A DNA stretch of 64,000 bases from Peribacillus simplex (GTDB taxonomy: Bacteria; Bacillota; Bacilli; Bacillales; DSM-1321), in assembly GCF_030123325.1 (NCBI RefSeq), contig NZ_CP126106.1, forward strand, positions 3,252,001 through 3,316,000, given 5' to 3'. The position numbers and the translations under genes are program-made. Below the pieces are notes generated by a model that saw only the letters and a list, made by a program, of their open reading frames with translations, did no database searches and had not been told where the DNA came from. How positions within the stretch are numbered: the stretch's first letter is position 1; every line of letters begins with the position of its first letter. Positions 43,085 to 52,472 of the stretch are shown here, piece by piece.

Positions 43085-43351
43085 ATGAATAAGAAACTGG
43101 ATGATGAATATTATCAGTTGCTTGAACAAATACAGGCTGCCGATTTCGTACTTGTCGAGTTGACCCTTTATTTGGATACACATCCTAACGACCAGCAGGC
43201 TTTACAGCAATTTAATCAATTTCATGAATATTCCAAACAACTGAAATCGGTTTTTGAGCCTAAATATGGTCCATTATTGGGATTTGGAAACAGTCCAGGC
43301 GGTGAAAATAAATGGGAATGGGGCCAAGGCCCTTGGCCATGGCAGGTATAA
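43085..43351 (+). CDS. cotJB: Spore coat protein CotJB
   Basis: An 88-residue protein: YYQLLEQIQAADFVLVELTL, then DTHPNDQQALQQFNQ, and a Trp/Gly-rich end (WEWGQGPWPWQV). The family is part of the CotJ complex of the inner coat. It follows cotJA without a gap and precedes cotJC by 13 bp. Confidence 0.92.
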   Translation: MNKKLDDEYYQLLEQIQAADFVLVELTLYLDTHPNDQQALQQFNQFHEYSKQLKSVFEPKYGPLLGFGNSPGGENKWEWGQGPWPWQV

Positions 43352-43364
43352 GGAGAGATGAGCT

Positions 43365-43934
43365 ATGTGGGTTTATGAAAAGAAGCTGCAATATCCAGTT
43401 AAAGTAAGAGATTGCAATCCTCGATTGGCTAAATTTTTAATAGAACAATACGGGGGTGCTGATGGTGAGTTGGCTGCAGCACTCCGATACTTAAATCAAC
43501 GATATACAATTCCGGATAAAGTGATTGGCCTGCTTACGGATATCGGAACGGAAGAATTCGCTCATCTAGAAATGATTGCCACAATGATTTATAAACTTAC
43601 AAAAGATGCCACACCACAGCAGATGGCAGCCGCCGGGCTAGGGGACCACTATGTTAATCATGATAGTGCCCTTTATTATCATGACGCAGCGGGGAACCCG
43701 TGGACTGCCACTTATATCCAAGCCAAAGGAGACCCCATTGCGGATTTATATGAAGATATCGCCGCTGAAGAAAAGGCCAGAGCAACCTACCAGTGGTTGA
43801 TTGACATCTCGGATGATCCTGATATCAATGATTCACTCAGGTTTTTACGTGAAAGGGAAATTATCCATTCGATGAGGTTCAGGGAAGCTGTGGAGATTTT
43901 AAAAGAAGAAAAAGGTAAAAAGAAGTTCTTTTAA
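43365..43934 (+). CDS. cotJC: CotJC, manganese-catalase-like spore coat protein
   Basis: A 189-residue ferritin-like protein. The dimetal ligands are visible as GELAAALRYLNQRY, GTEEFAHLEMI, IAAEEKARATYQ and REREIIHSMRFRE. Such proteins decompose hydrogen peroxide. It is the last gene of cotJABC, followed by a terminator at 43947. Confidence 0.93.
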   Translation: MWVYEKKLQYPVKVRDCNPRLAKFLIEQYGGADGELAAALRYLNQRYTIPDKVIGLLTDIGTEEFAHLEMIATMIYKLTKDATPQQMAAAGLGDHYVNHDSALYYHDAAGNPWTATYIQAKGDPIADLYEDIAAEEKARATYQWLIDISDDPDINDSLRFLREREIIHSMRFREAVEILKEEKGKKKFF

Positions 43935-43946
43935 TGAAATTCACAT

Positions 43947-43980
43947 AAAAAAAGGCAGCGGAGAAAATCCGCTGCTTTTT
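43947..43980. terminator. Bidirectional terminator cotJC / cvfB
   Basis: AAAAAAGGCAGCGGA, GAAAA loop, TCCGCTGCTTTTT. Its right end touches the cvfB stop. Confidence 0.85.
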
Positions 43981-44852
43981 CATTTACGGTCTGAAGAATA
44001 TGTCCATCCATCTTCCTGGTAAATCTTTTCTTCTTTCATCAGTTTGCCGAGAGCACGCTTGAACGCTCCCTTGCTCAAACCGAAGTGAAACTTAATATCA
44101 TCAGGTGGCGTTTTGTCACCATAAGGCATTGCACCGCCGCGATTCATTAAATAATTGAAAATGACATCAGCATCTTCCCCCATTAAATCTTGTTTAAAAG
44201 GGATTAATGAAACGTTAAGCGTTCCATCTTCTTTACTATCAATGACGCGCCCTTCAACTAATTCACCAAGACGGGGCTCCTCCTTACGTTCACTTTCGTG
44301 AATGAAACAGCGGTACCCTTCTTGTGAAATAAAGAAAGACCCAACCATAAGTAAACGATAGACATTTCCTTTAACACTGGTGTTACGGACTCCTTTTAAA
44401 GGAGCTTTCACTGCAATCTCCTGAATTACATCTTCCGTTGCAAGGTTACCAAACAGGCGATCATGACGATCTGTCTTCAGGGATACATATAAACGATCAC
44501 CAACCTCAGGCCATAAGCGATCTATATTCGGAAGGTCATCCAGGGATACAAGAATATCTTTGGAAAGACCGATGTCCACAAAAACACCCAGTTTTCTTTT
44601 CACATTGACAACTTCTGCCCAGCCATATCGATCAATCTGAATTTCGGGTATCTTCATTGTCGCTGTTAGCCTTGCTTGTTTGTCATGATAGATGAACACA
44701 GTTACTTCATCGCCAATCTCAAGTTCCGTTCCTTCATTCATTTCATTATGATGAAGTAAGACATCTTCTGAACCGTCCGTTAAAAACCATCCGAAATCAG
44801 CCTTACGTTCCACTTCTAACTCTACAGCCATGCCGGCCTGAATTTTTTGCAT
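43980..44852 (-). CDS. cvfB: CvfB-like S1-domain RNA-binding protein (YitL)
   Basis: A 290-residue protein with three S1-like OB domains (N-terminal MQKIQAGMAVELEVERK, a central GWAEVVNVKRKLGVFVDIGL, a third with GELVEGRVIDSKEDGTLNVS) and a C-terminal winged helix (HFGLSKGAFKRALGKLMKE). Staphylococcal CvfB binds RNA and affects virulence gene expression; B. subtilis has YitL. GGAGGATTTTTATTC precedes ATG. Confidence 0.9.
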   Translation of the reverse strand: MQKIQAGMAVELEVERKADFGWFLTDGSEDVLLHHNEMNEGTELEIGDEVTVFIYHDKQARLTATMKIPEIQIDRYGWAEVVNVKRKLGVFVDIGLSKDILVSLDDLPNIDRLWPEVGDRLYVSLKTDRHDRLFGNLATEDVIQEIAVKAPLKGVRNTSVKGNVYRLLMVGSFFISQEGYRCFIHESERKEEPRLGELVEGRVIDSKEDGTLNVSLIPFKQDLMGEDADVIFNYLMNRGGAMPYGDKTPPDDIKFHFGLSKGAFKRALGKLMKEEKIYQEDGWTYSSDRK

Positions 44853-45054
44853 GAATAAAAATCCTCCTGTAACTTACCTTTACCTACAATTGTACCCAAT
44901 TATTTATTTTTCCAACATATTTGAATTTATCATTTTTTTGTTGTTCTGTATACCTATTACGGTTTTTTATTTTTTACCCCTTATTTTCTTCATGGAATGC
45001 CTGAGGGATGAGAATCTGCCCTTGTTTACCGTTACTTAACGAGGTACGCATGCA

Positions 45055-45357
45055 TCACTTGGATAATTGGCTAGGTTTATAAGGTTTAACTAAATAATCT
45101 TTGGCCCCCAATGAAATTCCCTTCTCCCTTTCGTCAAGTGCGGCCGATACAAAAACGGGAATCCCCTTCAAGTCAGCAGATCTTTTCAATTCCCTCAGGA
45201 TCATCCAGCCGTCCATCTCTCCCTCTTCAAGAAGGATATCCAGTACAATGGCATCCAGGGGTGAGGTTTTTAGCATTTGAAATGCCTTTCTACCACTTTT
45301 GAAAAAGCTGACGTGGAAGCCACTGTCCATCAATTCATATTTTAGCAGTTCCGCCAA
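45055..45357 (-). pseudogene. N-terminally truncated response-regulator receiver domain
   Basis: A 100-residue frame with most of a CheY-like receiver: the phospho-aspartate in DAIVLDILLEEGEMDGW, the switch Ser in PVFVSAALDE, and KDYLVKPYKP. The first strand and the Asp-Asp acidic pair that should precede MAELLKYELM are missing, and an in-frame stop lies five codons upstream of the TTG. Without that acid pocket it should not be phosphorylated. There is no output domain. Confidence 0.7.
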
Positions 45358-45467
45358 GAATAATTTATTTTAATTTGTCATAAAGTTTACTTATTTACCT
45401 GGCTTACCTTGTCAGGTATTTCGGTGATATAATTTAATGATCAACAGAAAGGAAAAAGAAATCATTC

Positions 45468-46658
45468 ATGACAAAAAAATTGTATTACACATCCACCAAA
45501 ACTTCCCAATGGGATACCAAAATTCAGGAGAGCTTTGAAGAAGATGGATATTACTACATCACTCTTGAAGAAACCGCTTTTTATCCCGAAGGGGGCGGTC
45601 AGCCTGCAGATACTGGTATAATAGAAGGAATTACCGTTCTTGACGTTCAAAAAGGCAATGATGGAAAGATTCTGCATAAGACGGAGAAAAGGCCAGATTC
45701 AGAAATCGTTCACTGTGAACTTGATTGGTCCCGCCGCTTCGATCATATGCAACAGCATAGCGGCCAGCATTTACTCTCTGCTGTCTGCAGGGAACTGTTC
45801 GACTCTAATACGGTCAGCTTTCACCTTGGAAAAGAATATTTAACGATCGATTTAATGTCAGGATTTCAATGGACTGAAGTACATACGGCTGCTGCTGAAA
45901 AGCTAGTTAATCAATATATCATCGAGAATCGCGAAATACTTATCTATTACGTGACAAACGAGCAATTACAGACACTTCCTGTCGTCAAAATACCTAAAGT
46001 TTCAGAGAATATCCGTATTGTTGAGATTGAAGGGGTTGAATATAACCCCTGCGGCGGAACTCATGTAGGGCGTACTGGTGAGATTGGCTTAATAAAGATT
46101 TTCAAAACGGAAAAGCAGAAAGAACATACCCGTCTCTATTTTAAGTGTGGCTTCAGGGCATTGAACGATTATTCCGAAAGTCTAGGAATTCTTTCAGCAT
46201 TATCTAATAAGTTCAATACCGGACGTACAGAGATTCTGAATAGGGTGGAGAAACTGGAGAATGACTATAAGCTGCTGCTATCGGCAAATGAAAACTTAAA
46301 ACTTGAAAATGCAAACTTTCTTGCTGACTCCCTGCTTGCAGAAAATGCAGGGGGATTCATCTCTCATATTTTCGAAGATAGCTCAATGAAAGATCTGCTT
46401 TACCTTGCAGGTACGATCGTAAAAAAGGAAAAGGTTACCGTATTATTAGCATCAAGTAAGGAGCAAAAGGTCATCCTTTCGCACAGTGGGGCCACCCCCT
46501 TTCATTGCGGACAATATTTCAGGGCTGAACTCGGTTCGTATAATGGGAAAGGCGGAGGGAACGAACAGACTGCACAAGCAGGTTTTGCGTCACAAAATGA
46601 CTTAATTGCATTTTACCAATACACAGTTGAAAAATTAGGCCATAATCCTGGTATATAA
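45468..46658 (+). CDS. Alanyl-tRNA editing protein, AlaX type with DHHA1 domain
   Basis: A 396-residue stand-alone editor that hydrolyses mischarged Ser- or Gly-tRNA(Ala). Zinc ligands are H97-x3-H101 (QHSGQH) and C195-x3-H199 (CGGTH). The N-terminal ETAFYPEGGGQPADTG matches the AlaRS editing-domain start. A coiled segment (245-285) leads to a C-terminal DHHA1-type domain ending GKGGGNEQTAQAGF. GAAAGGAAAAAG precedes ATG. Confidence 0.9.
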   Translation: MTKKLYYTSTKTSQWDTKIQESFEEDGYYYITLEETAFYPEGGGQPADTGIIEGITVLDVQKGNDGKILHKTEKRPDSEIVHCELDWSRRFDHMQQHSGQHLLSAVCRELFDSNTVSFHLGKEYLTIDLMSGFQWTEVHTAAAEKLVNQYIIENREILIYYVTNEQLQTLPVVKIPKVSENIRIVEIEGVEYNPCGGTHVGRTGEIGLIKIFKTEKQKEHTRLYFKCGFRALNDYSESLGILSALSNKFNTGRTEILNRVEKLENDYKLLLSANENLKLENANFLADSLLAENAGGFISHIFEDSSMKDLLYLAGTIVKKEKVTVLLASSKEQKVILSHSGATPFHCGQYFRAELGSYNGKGGGNEQTAQAGFASQNDLIAFYQYTVEKLGHNPGI

Positions 46659-46722
46659 AATCTTTGCGCAGTGGTTGAAGCCATTCGTGATGAACACGGA
46701 ATTCATGACTTCCCAGAATGAG

Positions 46723-46757
46723 AAAAGAGAGGACAAATTTATGTCCTCTCACTTTTT
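46723..46757. terminator. Bidirectional terminator alaX / small protein gene
   Basis: AGAGAGGACA, AATTTA loop, TGTCCTCTC, then ACTTTTTATT. Confidence 0.8.
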
Positions 46758-47169
46758 ATTCTTCCATTTTCAATTTCACTAACCCGTGTTCTTCAATATG
46801 AAGATGATATTTTTCCTCGAGCTCCATGATACGTTTAAACGCTTCCTCCCGGGTGTATTCATGTTTTTTTGACTCCTCGGCAAACTCTTTTCTAGCCAAA
46901 TGGTAAGCAAGCTTATCCCTGAACACTCCTTCTTCATACTCATTTATGACTTCATGAAGTTGCTCCTCCAATTCCCTGCTTATATCATAAATTTCATATT
47001 CCTTCACAAACTGTACTCCTTCCATGCCAAAATCTTTGGCAAAGGAATTGAGATACTGTTCCACTTCACTGAACTCTTTATTATCTACAGTATCGGAAGC
47101 AACCCAATATCCGTACTGAACCATTTTGAATAATGTCTCATACTGTTTCTTGGTAAAATTGATTTTCAT
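46756..47169 (-). CDS. Conserved-looking acidic protein, unknown
   Basis: A 137-residue soluble, helix-rich acidic protein: MKINFTKKQYETLFKMVQYG, DGVQFVKEYEIYD-like centre, and an end REEAFKRIMELEEKYHLHI. It is unrecognised. ATG 47169 follows AAAAGGAGTATCGACA. It may be transcribed with the 63-residue protein gene upstream, though a hairpin separates them. Confidence 0.68.
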   Translation of the reverse strand: MKINFTKKQYETLFKMVQYGYWVASDTVDNKEFSEVEQYLNSFAKDFGMEGVQFVKEYEIYDISRELEEQLHEVINEYEEGVFRDKLAYHLARKEFAEESKKHEYTREEAFKRIMELEEKYHLHIEEHGLVKLKMEE

Positions 47170-47210
47170 TGTCGATACTCCTTTTCCGGTTTCCTTACAA
47201 CAAAAAGAAT

Positions 47211-47252
47211 AAACCGCAATGGAACAAAAGTCCAATGCGGTTTATTCTCAAT
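47211..47252 (-). terminator. Terminator between two small genes
   Basis: AATAAACCGCA-TGGA and TCCA-TGCGGTTTATT with one mismatch; on the minus strand TTTATTCTTTTTG follows. Confidence 0.75.
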
Positions 47253-47439
47253 CCAATATTTCCGTTACAGAAAAATAAGCTGCTTTTTCCGTATCTACGA
47301 CATAATGGCAATCGCCTTTAACTAAATTATAATAACGGTGCTTTTGAATATTTGATATCATTTGAGTTGAGTCATCGCCTTCAACATCATGCTCTAGTTC
47401 TTTGCCTCCCGGAAAATAAAAACTAACTTTCAATTTCAT
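47248..47439 (-). CDS. Small protein, unknown
   Basis: A 63-residue protein: MKLKVSFYFPGGKELEHDVE, an IQKHRYYNLV centre and YFSVTEILD end. The strand-rich pattern suggests a small beta fold. Start may be ATG 47439 or ATG 47448; GAGGGGAAGG serves either. Unrecognised. Confidence 0.62.
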   Translation of the reverse strand: MKLKVSFYFPGGKELEHDVEGDDSTQMISNIQKHRYYNLVKGDCHYVVDTEKAAYFSVTEILD

Positions 47440-47580
47440 CTTTCTCATCCTTCCCCTCATCTGGTTGAATCACTCTTTTATTTCTTATCCTTTCTCATGC
47501 AGTTTTAAACATAAATAAAATGCTTATTCACTTTTTCCATGATATTCTAGGGAAAAATACGAAAATCAGAAGGTGTTTTC

Positions 47581-48102
47581 ATGAAGATAAGGAAAGCCGT
47601 AGAAGAAGATGTAATTGGAATAGCAAATGTACATATTAACAGCTGGAAAACGACTTATAAAGGAATCCTCCCTGAACAATATTTGTCCTCCATGAATCTG
47701 GAAGCCAAAAAGAAAAACTGGCTAAGAAATTTAAAGATGTTGCATAATGCCACCTTTGTAGCGGAAAACGCCAATGGGGAGATCATCGGTTTCGCTGCCG
47801 GCGGGCCTGAACAAACGAATGATCCGCATATTCAAGGTGAAGTATATGCCATTTATTTTTTAAAAGAATATCAACGACAGGGACTCGGCCGAAAAATGAT
47901 AAAAGCGGTCATGCATGAGCTTATTGAAATGGGACATAAGAATTTAATAATCTGGGCATTAAAGGATAATCCTTCATGCGGTTTTTATAAAGCCCTTGGC
48001 GGCCAAGTGATAGCTGAAAAAACCGTTAAAATGGCAGGCATCGAGCTCACCGAAATCGGTTTCGGGTGGGAAGATATTCAGGAGATCCTTTTGCATTTGT
48101 AA
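47581..48102 (+). CDS. GNAT-family N-acetyltransferase
   Basis: A 173-residue acetyltransferase. The N-terminal MKIRKAVEEDVIGIANVHINSWKTTYKG and the acetyl-CoA loop QRQGLGRKMI (motif A), followed by NPSCGFYKALGGQ, are typical. Substrate unknown. Convergent with helD. Confidence 0.86.
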   Translation: MKIRKAVEEDVIGIANVHINSWKTTYKGILPEQYLSSMNLEAKKKNWLRNLKMLHNATFVAENANGEIIGFAAGGPEQTNDPHIQGEVYAIYFLKEYQRQGLGRKMIKAVMHELIEMGHKNLIIWALKDNPSCGFYKALGGQVIAEKTVKMAGIELTEIGFGWEDIQEILLHL

Positions 48103-48112
48103 GTGTATCCCG

Positions 48113-48138
48113 AGGAGGGTGGTTACACTCCACCCTAC
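48113..48138. terminator. Hairpin between GNAT gene and helD
   Basis: AGGGTGG, 7-base loop, CCACCCT. Poor T tract, but correctly placed between convergent genes. Confidence 0.5.
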
Positions 48139-48143
48139 CCCTT

Positions 48144-50402
48144 TCATGTCTTGATAAGGAAAGCACTTTTCTGATTACCTAAAAAATACAGCCTGTGCAA
48201 TGGCCTTGTCATTGTTACGTACAGCAATTTGATATCAAGTTCATTTCCATGGCAATATACTTCTTCCAGGGATATTGCAAATACGACATCGAATTCGAGA
48301 CCTTTGGCTTGATAGGAAGGAACAATCAACGTTTTATCCTTAGGGATGTTTCCCGCTTCATTTATTAAATGAAAGCCTTGATGGAATACTCTTAGCTTCT
48401 CGTTTGCCAGTTTGCAATCTTTCATCGTTTTGGCAATAACGGCAAACGTTTTAAATCCTTCTTCTTTAAGGCTTGCAATAAGTTCGATAAGTTTTTCTTC
48501 CCAACCTTCCTTTTCAATGGTAATGAATTCTGGATTTTTGCCATGACGGACTACAGGTTCAACCTCCGGGAAATCATATGTTAATAACTGAAGTATTTCA
48601 TTAGCTTGTTTCATTATTTCAACAGTTGTTCTGTAGCTTTTTTGTAATTCAGTATACGTCGCCCGAGGGAAAATACGGCTGTGAACCTCTTCCCATGTTT
48701 GAAGTCCGCGGTATGAATGGATGCCTTGTGCAAGATCGCCTACAAGTGTGAACATATCGGTATCCACTGCCGTCTTTAGTGCCTGTAACTGCATGAAGCT
48801 GTAATCCTGTGCCTCATCAATGACGACATTTTTTGCTTTGTTTTCTTTATCAACACCAAAAAGCCGCTCCTGAAGATATAATAATGCTCCTAAGTCCTCC
48901 ATCTCATAACTTTTAACAGAAAATAATTTATGATTATACTCACATAATACACTGGCATCTTCAACAGTAAGTTTACCGTTGCTGTAAGAGGCAAGACGCT
49001 CCGGATCTTCGTATAACTCCTGATAATAATCCAGGAGATCCTTACTTTTGAATTGCTTAAAATACCCTTTTACGGAAGAACGGATCGCCTTTTGGATCTG
49101 TCCTATCCTTTCCTCCTTTTTATCGAGGCATTTTGTAACAAAATCCTTACGTATGACTGGATCAATATTTTTATAGAGAGCCTTCTCAATTTTGGCATCA
49201 TAAAGGTCAACAACACGTTCAAGCATTGTTTTCTTTTTCAATTTCACTTCATTTTGTAAAATGGCCTTCAGTTTGTCCAGCCTGCTGTATAACGGTAAAT
49301 ACCAATAATCCTCTTCCAATAATCTAATGAACTTCTTAGCGGAATAGAGGCGATATTTATCACAATAAAAATCACCATTCGGATGAAAACCCCTGAAAAT
49401 ATCCTTTACATATTCGTCCAATATATATTTAAAGACAGGGGAGCCCTTCAGGCCTGATATCCAGACGGCTGAATCAATTTCTTCATCATCCTTTTCCAGC
49501 AATCGAGTTAATTTATCATCCGCTACAAGCTTCACTTGCTTTCCTATCGCTGCCTGAACATATTCGGAAAATGTGAATTGTTTAACCTTTTCGACACCTA
49601 ATTCAGGTAAAGCTTCAGATATGTAATCAATGAACACCCGGCTCGGAGCAAGAATCATTAATTGTCGCGGATCGAACAAGTCTTTATAGTGATAGATGAA
49701 ATATGAGATCCTATGTAAAGCAATTGTAGTTTTACCACTGCCCGCTGCGCCTTGGACAATGATAGGTTTATTCAAATCTGCACGAATGATTTTATTTTGT
49801 TCTTCCTGGATCGTGGTAATGATATCTGTCAATCGATTGCTGGAACTTTTGGAAAGGGACTCCTGCAATAATTCATCCGTTGTTGTTAAATCAATGTCCC
49901 TTATCTCATCCAATTCACCTTCTTCGATCATTAGCTGTCTTTTTAAAGTGATGTTCCCGCTGAATTTCTCTCCTTCAGCTTCATATTCTATTTCACCAAT
50001 CCGTCCCTCATAATAGAGGTTTGCTATCGGGGATCGCCAATCGACGATGATCTGTTCCTGGCTTTCCCTCTGATAAAGCGATGTTTTTCCGAAATAAAGG
50101 ACTTCGCCTCTATCACCGTCATTCCTTTCGAAATCCACTCTTGCAAAGTAGGGCTTTTTACTTGCTTTGCGCAAACTTTCCAGTTCGGTTTTGGACATCT
50201 CAAAAAAGTTGGCCGTCGTCAGCAACTGTGAATATAAGCCTGCTTCAGACCAATCGGCATCGCTAAAAGCTTCTTGCATATTCCGCTGAAACTGATCTTT
50301 GCTTGTTTCTGATGTTTTGATGACTACATCGATATAACGTTTCGTAAAATCCAGCCGCTGTCGTTCCTGTTCAAAATCAGGGTGATTACCCAATGAAACC
50401 AC
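48144..50402 (-). CDS. helD: HelD-like RNA-polymerase recycling ATPase (UvrD superfamily 1)
   Basis: A 752-residue motor that clears stalled RNA polymerase from DNA. Walker A is GAAGSGKTT (218-226), Walker B is VVIDEAQDYSFMQL, and a C-terminal motif VI-like VTMTRPLHRLYFL is present. The N-terminal coiled-coil arm (ERQRLDFTKRYID...) matches HelD. Length is near the B. subtilis 774. The GTG start is uncertain because the ribosome site AAGGGGAA is very close. Confidence 0.9.
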   Translation of the reverse strand: MVSLGNHPDFEQERQRLDFTKRYIDVVIKTSETSKDQFQRNMQEAFSDADWSEAGLYSQLLTTANFFEMSKTELESLRKASKKPYFARVDFERNDGDRGEVLYFGKTSLYQRESQEQIIVDWRSPIANLYYEGRIGEIEYEAEGEKFSGNITLKRQLMIEEGELDEIRDIDLTTTDELLQESLSKSSSNRLTDIITTIQEEQNKIIRADLNKPIIVQGAAGSGKTTIALHRISYFIYHYKDLFDPRQLMILAPSRVFIDYISEALPELGVEKVKQFTFSEYVQAAIGKQVKLVADDKLTRLLEKDDEEIDSAVWISGLKGSPVFKYILDEYVKDIFRGFHPNGDFYCDKYRLYSAKKFIRLLEEDYWYLPLYSRLDKLKAILQNEVKLKKKTMLERVVDLYDAKIEKALYKNIDPVIRKDFVTKCLDKKEERIGQIQKAIRSSVKGYFKQFKSKDLLDYYQELYEDPERLASYSNGKLTVEDASVLCEYNHKLFSVKSYEMEDLGALLYLQERLFGVDKENKAKNVVIDEAQDYSFMQLQALKTAVDTDMFTLVGDLAQGIHSYRGLQTWEEVHSRIFPRATYTELQKSYRTTVEIMKQANEILQLLTYDFPEVEPVVRHGKNPEFITIEKEGWEEKLIELIASLKEEGFKTFAVIAKTMKDCKLANEKLRVFHQGFHLINEAGNIPKDKTLIVPSYQAKGLEFDVVFAISLEEVYCHGNELDIKLLYVTMTRPLHRLYFLGNQKSAFLIKT

Positions 50403-50624
50403 TTCCCCTTCCTTATTTAGTTATCAAACTCATTAAAAATGCCGATGCTAAGACGAAATGGACATTTATACTATCAGAAAAGCCAATGGTTGACAAATCT
50501 GGAGACATAGAATGATATAGTTGAAATTTCTCCTTCCCTGATATTTCATATAATTTGTAGAATGCACTAAATATTCCAGATTGGATTTTGCTATAATATG
50601 TTGACTTATGAAGGAGCATCCAAA

Positions 50625-51075
50625 ATGCTTTCAGGAGGAGAACCATTGAATACTTTTTTTACCATTCTGGGAGTAGGAAGTTTGATTTCTACTTCATCTG
50701 ATGGATATCACACAGTATCCGTTGCAATTATGTTAATGACAATTATACTATCCTCTTTATACATAATGATATGCAATGAATTTATTGTATATCATAAAGA
50801 TATCAAACCCATCAAGCAGGCCTTGGAAGTCCTTCAAACCTCCTATACGACTGCTCGGAAGATTCCTACGCAGTAGCCCAACCCTGATATTGCATTACTT
50901 AGAGGCAACCATACTTAACGTCTTACTTGTTATTTTATTTATATATTGGGAAAAGCAGATTTCAGGCACTTTGGTGCTATCGGTATTGATCATTAGTGTA
51001 TCTATGTCTGTGATCCAAGCTTTAATTGACTTTTTCTTATCCAGATGGCCCCGGCAAAAGGGGCGGACATCATAG
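50625..51075 (+). pseudogene. Frameshifted membrane protein gene, possibly the sensor half of a decayed HD-GYP gene
   Basis: AAGGAG precedes ATG at 50625. Two hydrophobic helices (GVGSLISTSSDGYHTVSVAI, then IMLMTIILSSLYIMICNE) lead to KDIKPIKQALEVLQTSYTTA, after which the frame ends at 50876. The adjacent frame continues from about 50851 with two further helices (ATILNVLLVILFIYW) to 51075. One frameshift restores a four-helix membrane domain. An HD-GYP remnant follows directly. Confidence 0.6.
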
Positions 51076-51122
51076 AAAGATATAGTATGGGCGGGGAATT
51101 ATTATAGCTGGGACCGGGCGTT

Positions 51123-51472
51123 AAGCATCATCATGAAAGGTATGATGGAATGGAATACCCCAATGGACTGCCAGGGGGAAGGCATACCATTATTCGGTCG
51201 GAATATTGCCGTTGCAGACGCCTTTGATGCAATGACCTCCGATAGAGCCTACCGTACAGGGATCCATGGAAAAGGCATTGGAAATCCTTGAAGATGGTAT
51301 GGGCAGGCAGTGGGAACCATACCTCGCCAAATGCTTCATCAAAATGAAAAGAAAAGAGCTTTTCGATTCCGGCACTGGCATACCGAATCAAAAACGGCTG
51401 AATGATCCTGAGGGGCGAACCCTCCATAACATACAGGAATTTAATTCTAGATACATTTTTTTACAGATATAG
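51123..51472 (+). pseudogene. HD-GYP domain remnant with two frameshifts
   Basis: HHHERYDGMEYPNGLPG, then in a second frame IPLFGRNIAVADAFDAMTSD and RAYRTG, then in a third frame MEKALEILEDGMGRQWEPYL. This is the C-terminal half of an HD-GYP cyclic-di-GMP phosphodiesterase-type domain; the HD residues themselves are gone. Confidence 0.85.
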
Positions 51473-51648
51473 CCTGACTAAAAACTTTTTAATGTACTTA
51501 CATTAGGGTAAAGTGCTCGATTATACCTTTCCTCTACAATTGTCATCATCTCTTAACATAAATAACGTTAATTTAATATTTTATTGTAAACTGCCATTAT
51601 ATACTTAAATTACAATTAAATAATTTTTTTAAGAAAGTGGGTACTGTC

Positions 51649-51888
51649 ATGGAAATAAATGAAAGACAACCAATGCTATCCCCTAAATTAATCCATGAAC
51701 TTGAAACTTTATCATCCAAAACAAATATGCCTATTTCCGAACTATTGGAAATATCTGTAGCATCACTATTGGAAAAGGTGAACAATACCAAAGAACTAAA
51801 TGTCGGACTTAATAATAAGGAAATGATTTTAAGAAATAAAATCATCATTAATCAAAATAAAGAGGTTTTGAATAACCAAAGCACTTGA
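51649..51888 (+). CDS. Small protein with ribbon-helix-helix-like pattern
   Basis: A 79-residue protein. Residues 9-42 (LSPKLIHELETLSSKTNMPI...SELLEISVASLLEK) follow the helix-turn-helix spacing of RHH/CopG-type repressors, but the N-terminal strand is not clearly basic. The rest is Asn/Lys-rich. ATG 51649; the ribosome site is modest (AAGAAAGTGGG). No toxin gene is adjacent. Unrecognised. Confidence 0.5.
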   Translation: MEINERQPMLSPKLIHELETLSSKTNMPISELLEISVASLLEKVNNTKELNVGLNNKEMILRNKIIINQNKEVLNNQST

Positions 51889-51912
51889 CCATATAGGTGA
51901 AGTGCTTTTTGG
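51876..51912 (+). terminator. Terminator after the RHH-like gene
   Basis: CCAAAGCACTT and AAGTGCTTTTTGG around a 13-base loop. Confidence 0.75.
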
Positions 51913-52036
51913 TTCCTAACCGCCGCTGTTCATTGATTAAATATTCTATCGTGGTTTCCAATGTAATATTTATACCTTGAATTGTAATTTACCCGCCAAA
52001 AAAATCGCATCGGATTCAAAATATAGATTTGCATAA

Positions 52037-52064
52037 AAAAAAAGCAGCTATTAAACTGCTTATC
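52037..52064 (-). terminator. Terminator after the RDD gene
   Basis: On the minus strand AAGCAG-TTTAATAG-CTGCTT is followed by TTTTTTT. Confidence 0.7.
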
Positions 52065-52070
52065 AATAAA

Positions 52071-52472
52071 TCATGGTTTATTTGATGTCACGTATGTACC
52101 TGCTATGAAATCATGTATCGCTCTATGGTCTTTCCTTAGGCCGACCATGAATGCACTAACAATAAATCCTATCCCCAATGTAATGGCATATACCAAAGCA
52201 GCAACTAAATACCTCAATAACATTGTGCCTATTCCTAATTTTTTGCCGTCCATCCTTACTATGCGTATTCCCATAATCCTTTTACCGACTGTATACCCAT
52301 ACCAAAATATCGGGACAAGCAGCATGTATAGGAAGTCGAAGAACGTTGAAAAGTTTTCATTTTCCCAATCTCCAGTAATCAACCCGAAAATTATCGCTAA
52401 TGGTAAAGATACTATTATGCCATCCAATACTCCTGCTAAAAAACGTTTCCAAAAACCTACTGAATCACTCAT
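52071..52472 (-). CDS. RDD-family membrane protein
   Basis: A 133-residue protein with three membrane helices and the RDD features: GFWKRFLAGVLDGIIVSLPL (Arg and Asp of helix 1), KRIMGIRIVRMDGKKLG, and DFIAGTYV at the end. Function in this family is mostly unknown, sometimes ion exchange. AGGAGGATCATAA precedes ATG. Confidence 0.88.
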   Translation of the reverse strand: MSDSVGFWKRFLAGVLDGIIVSLPLAIIFGLITGDWENENFSTFFDFLYMLLVPIFWYGYTVGKRIMGIRIVRMDGKKLGIGTMLLRYLVAALVYAITLGIGFIVSAFMVGLRKDHRAIHDFIAGTYVTSNKP

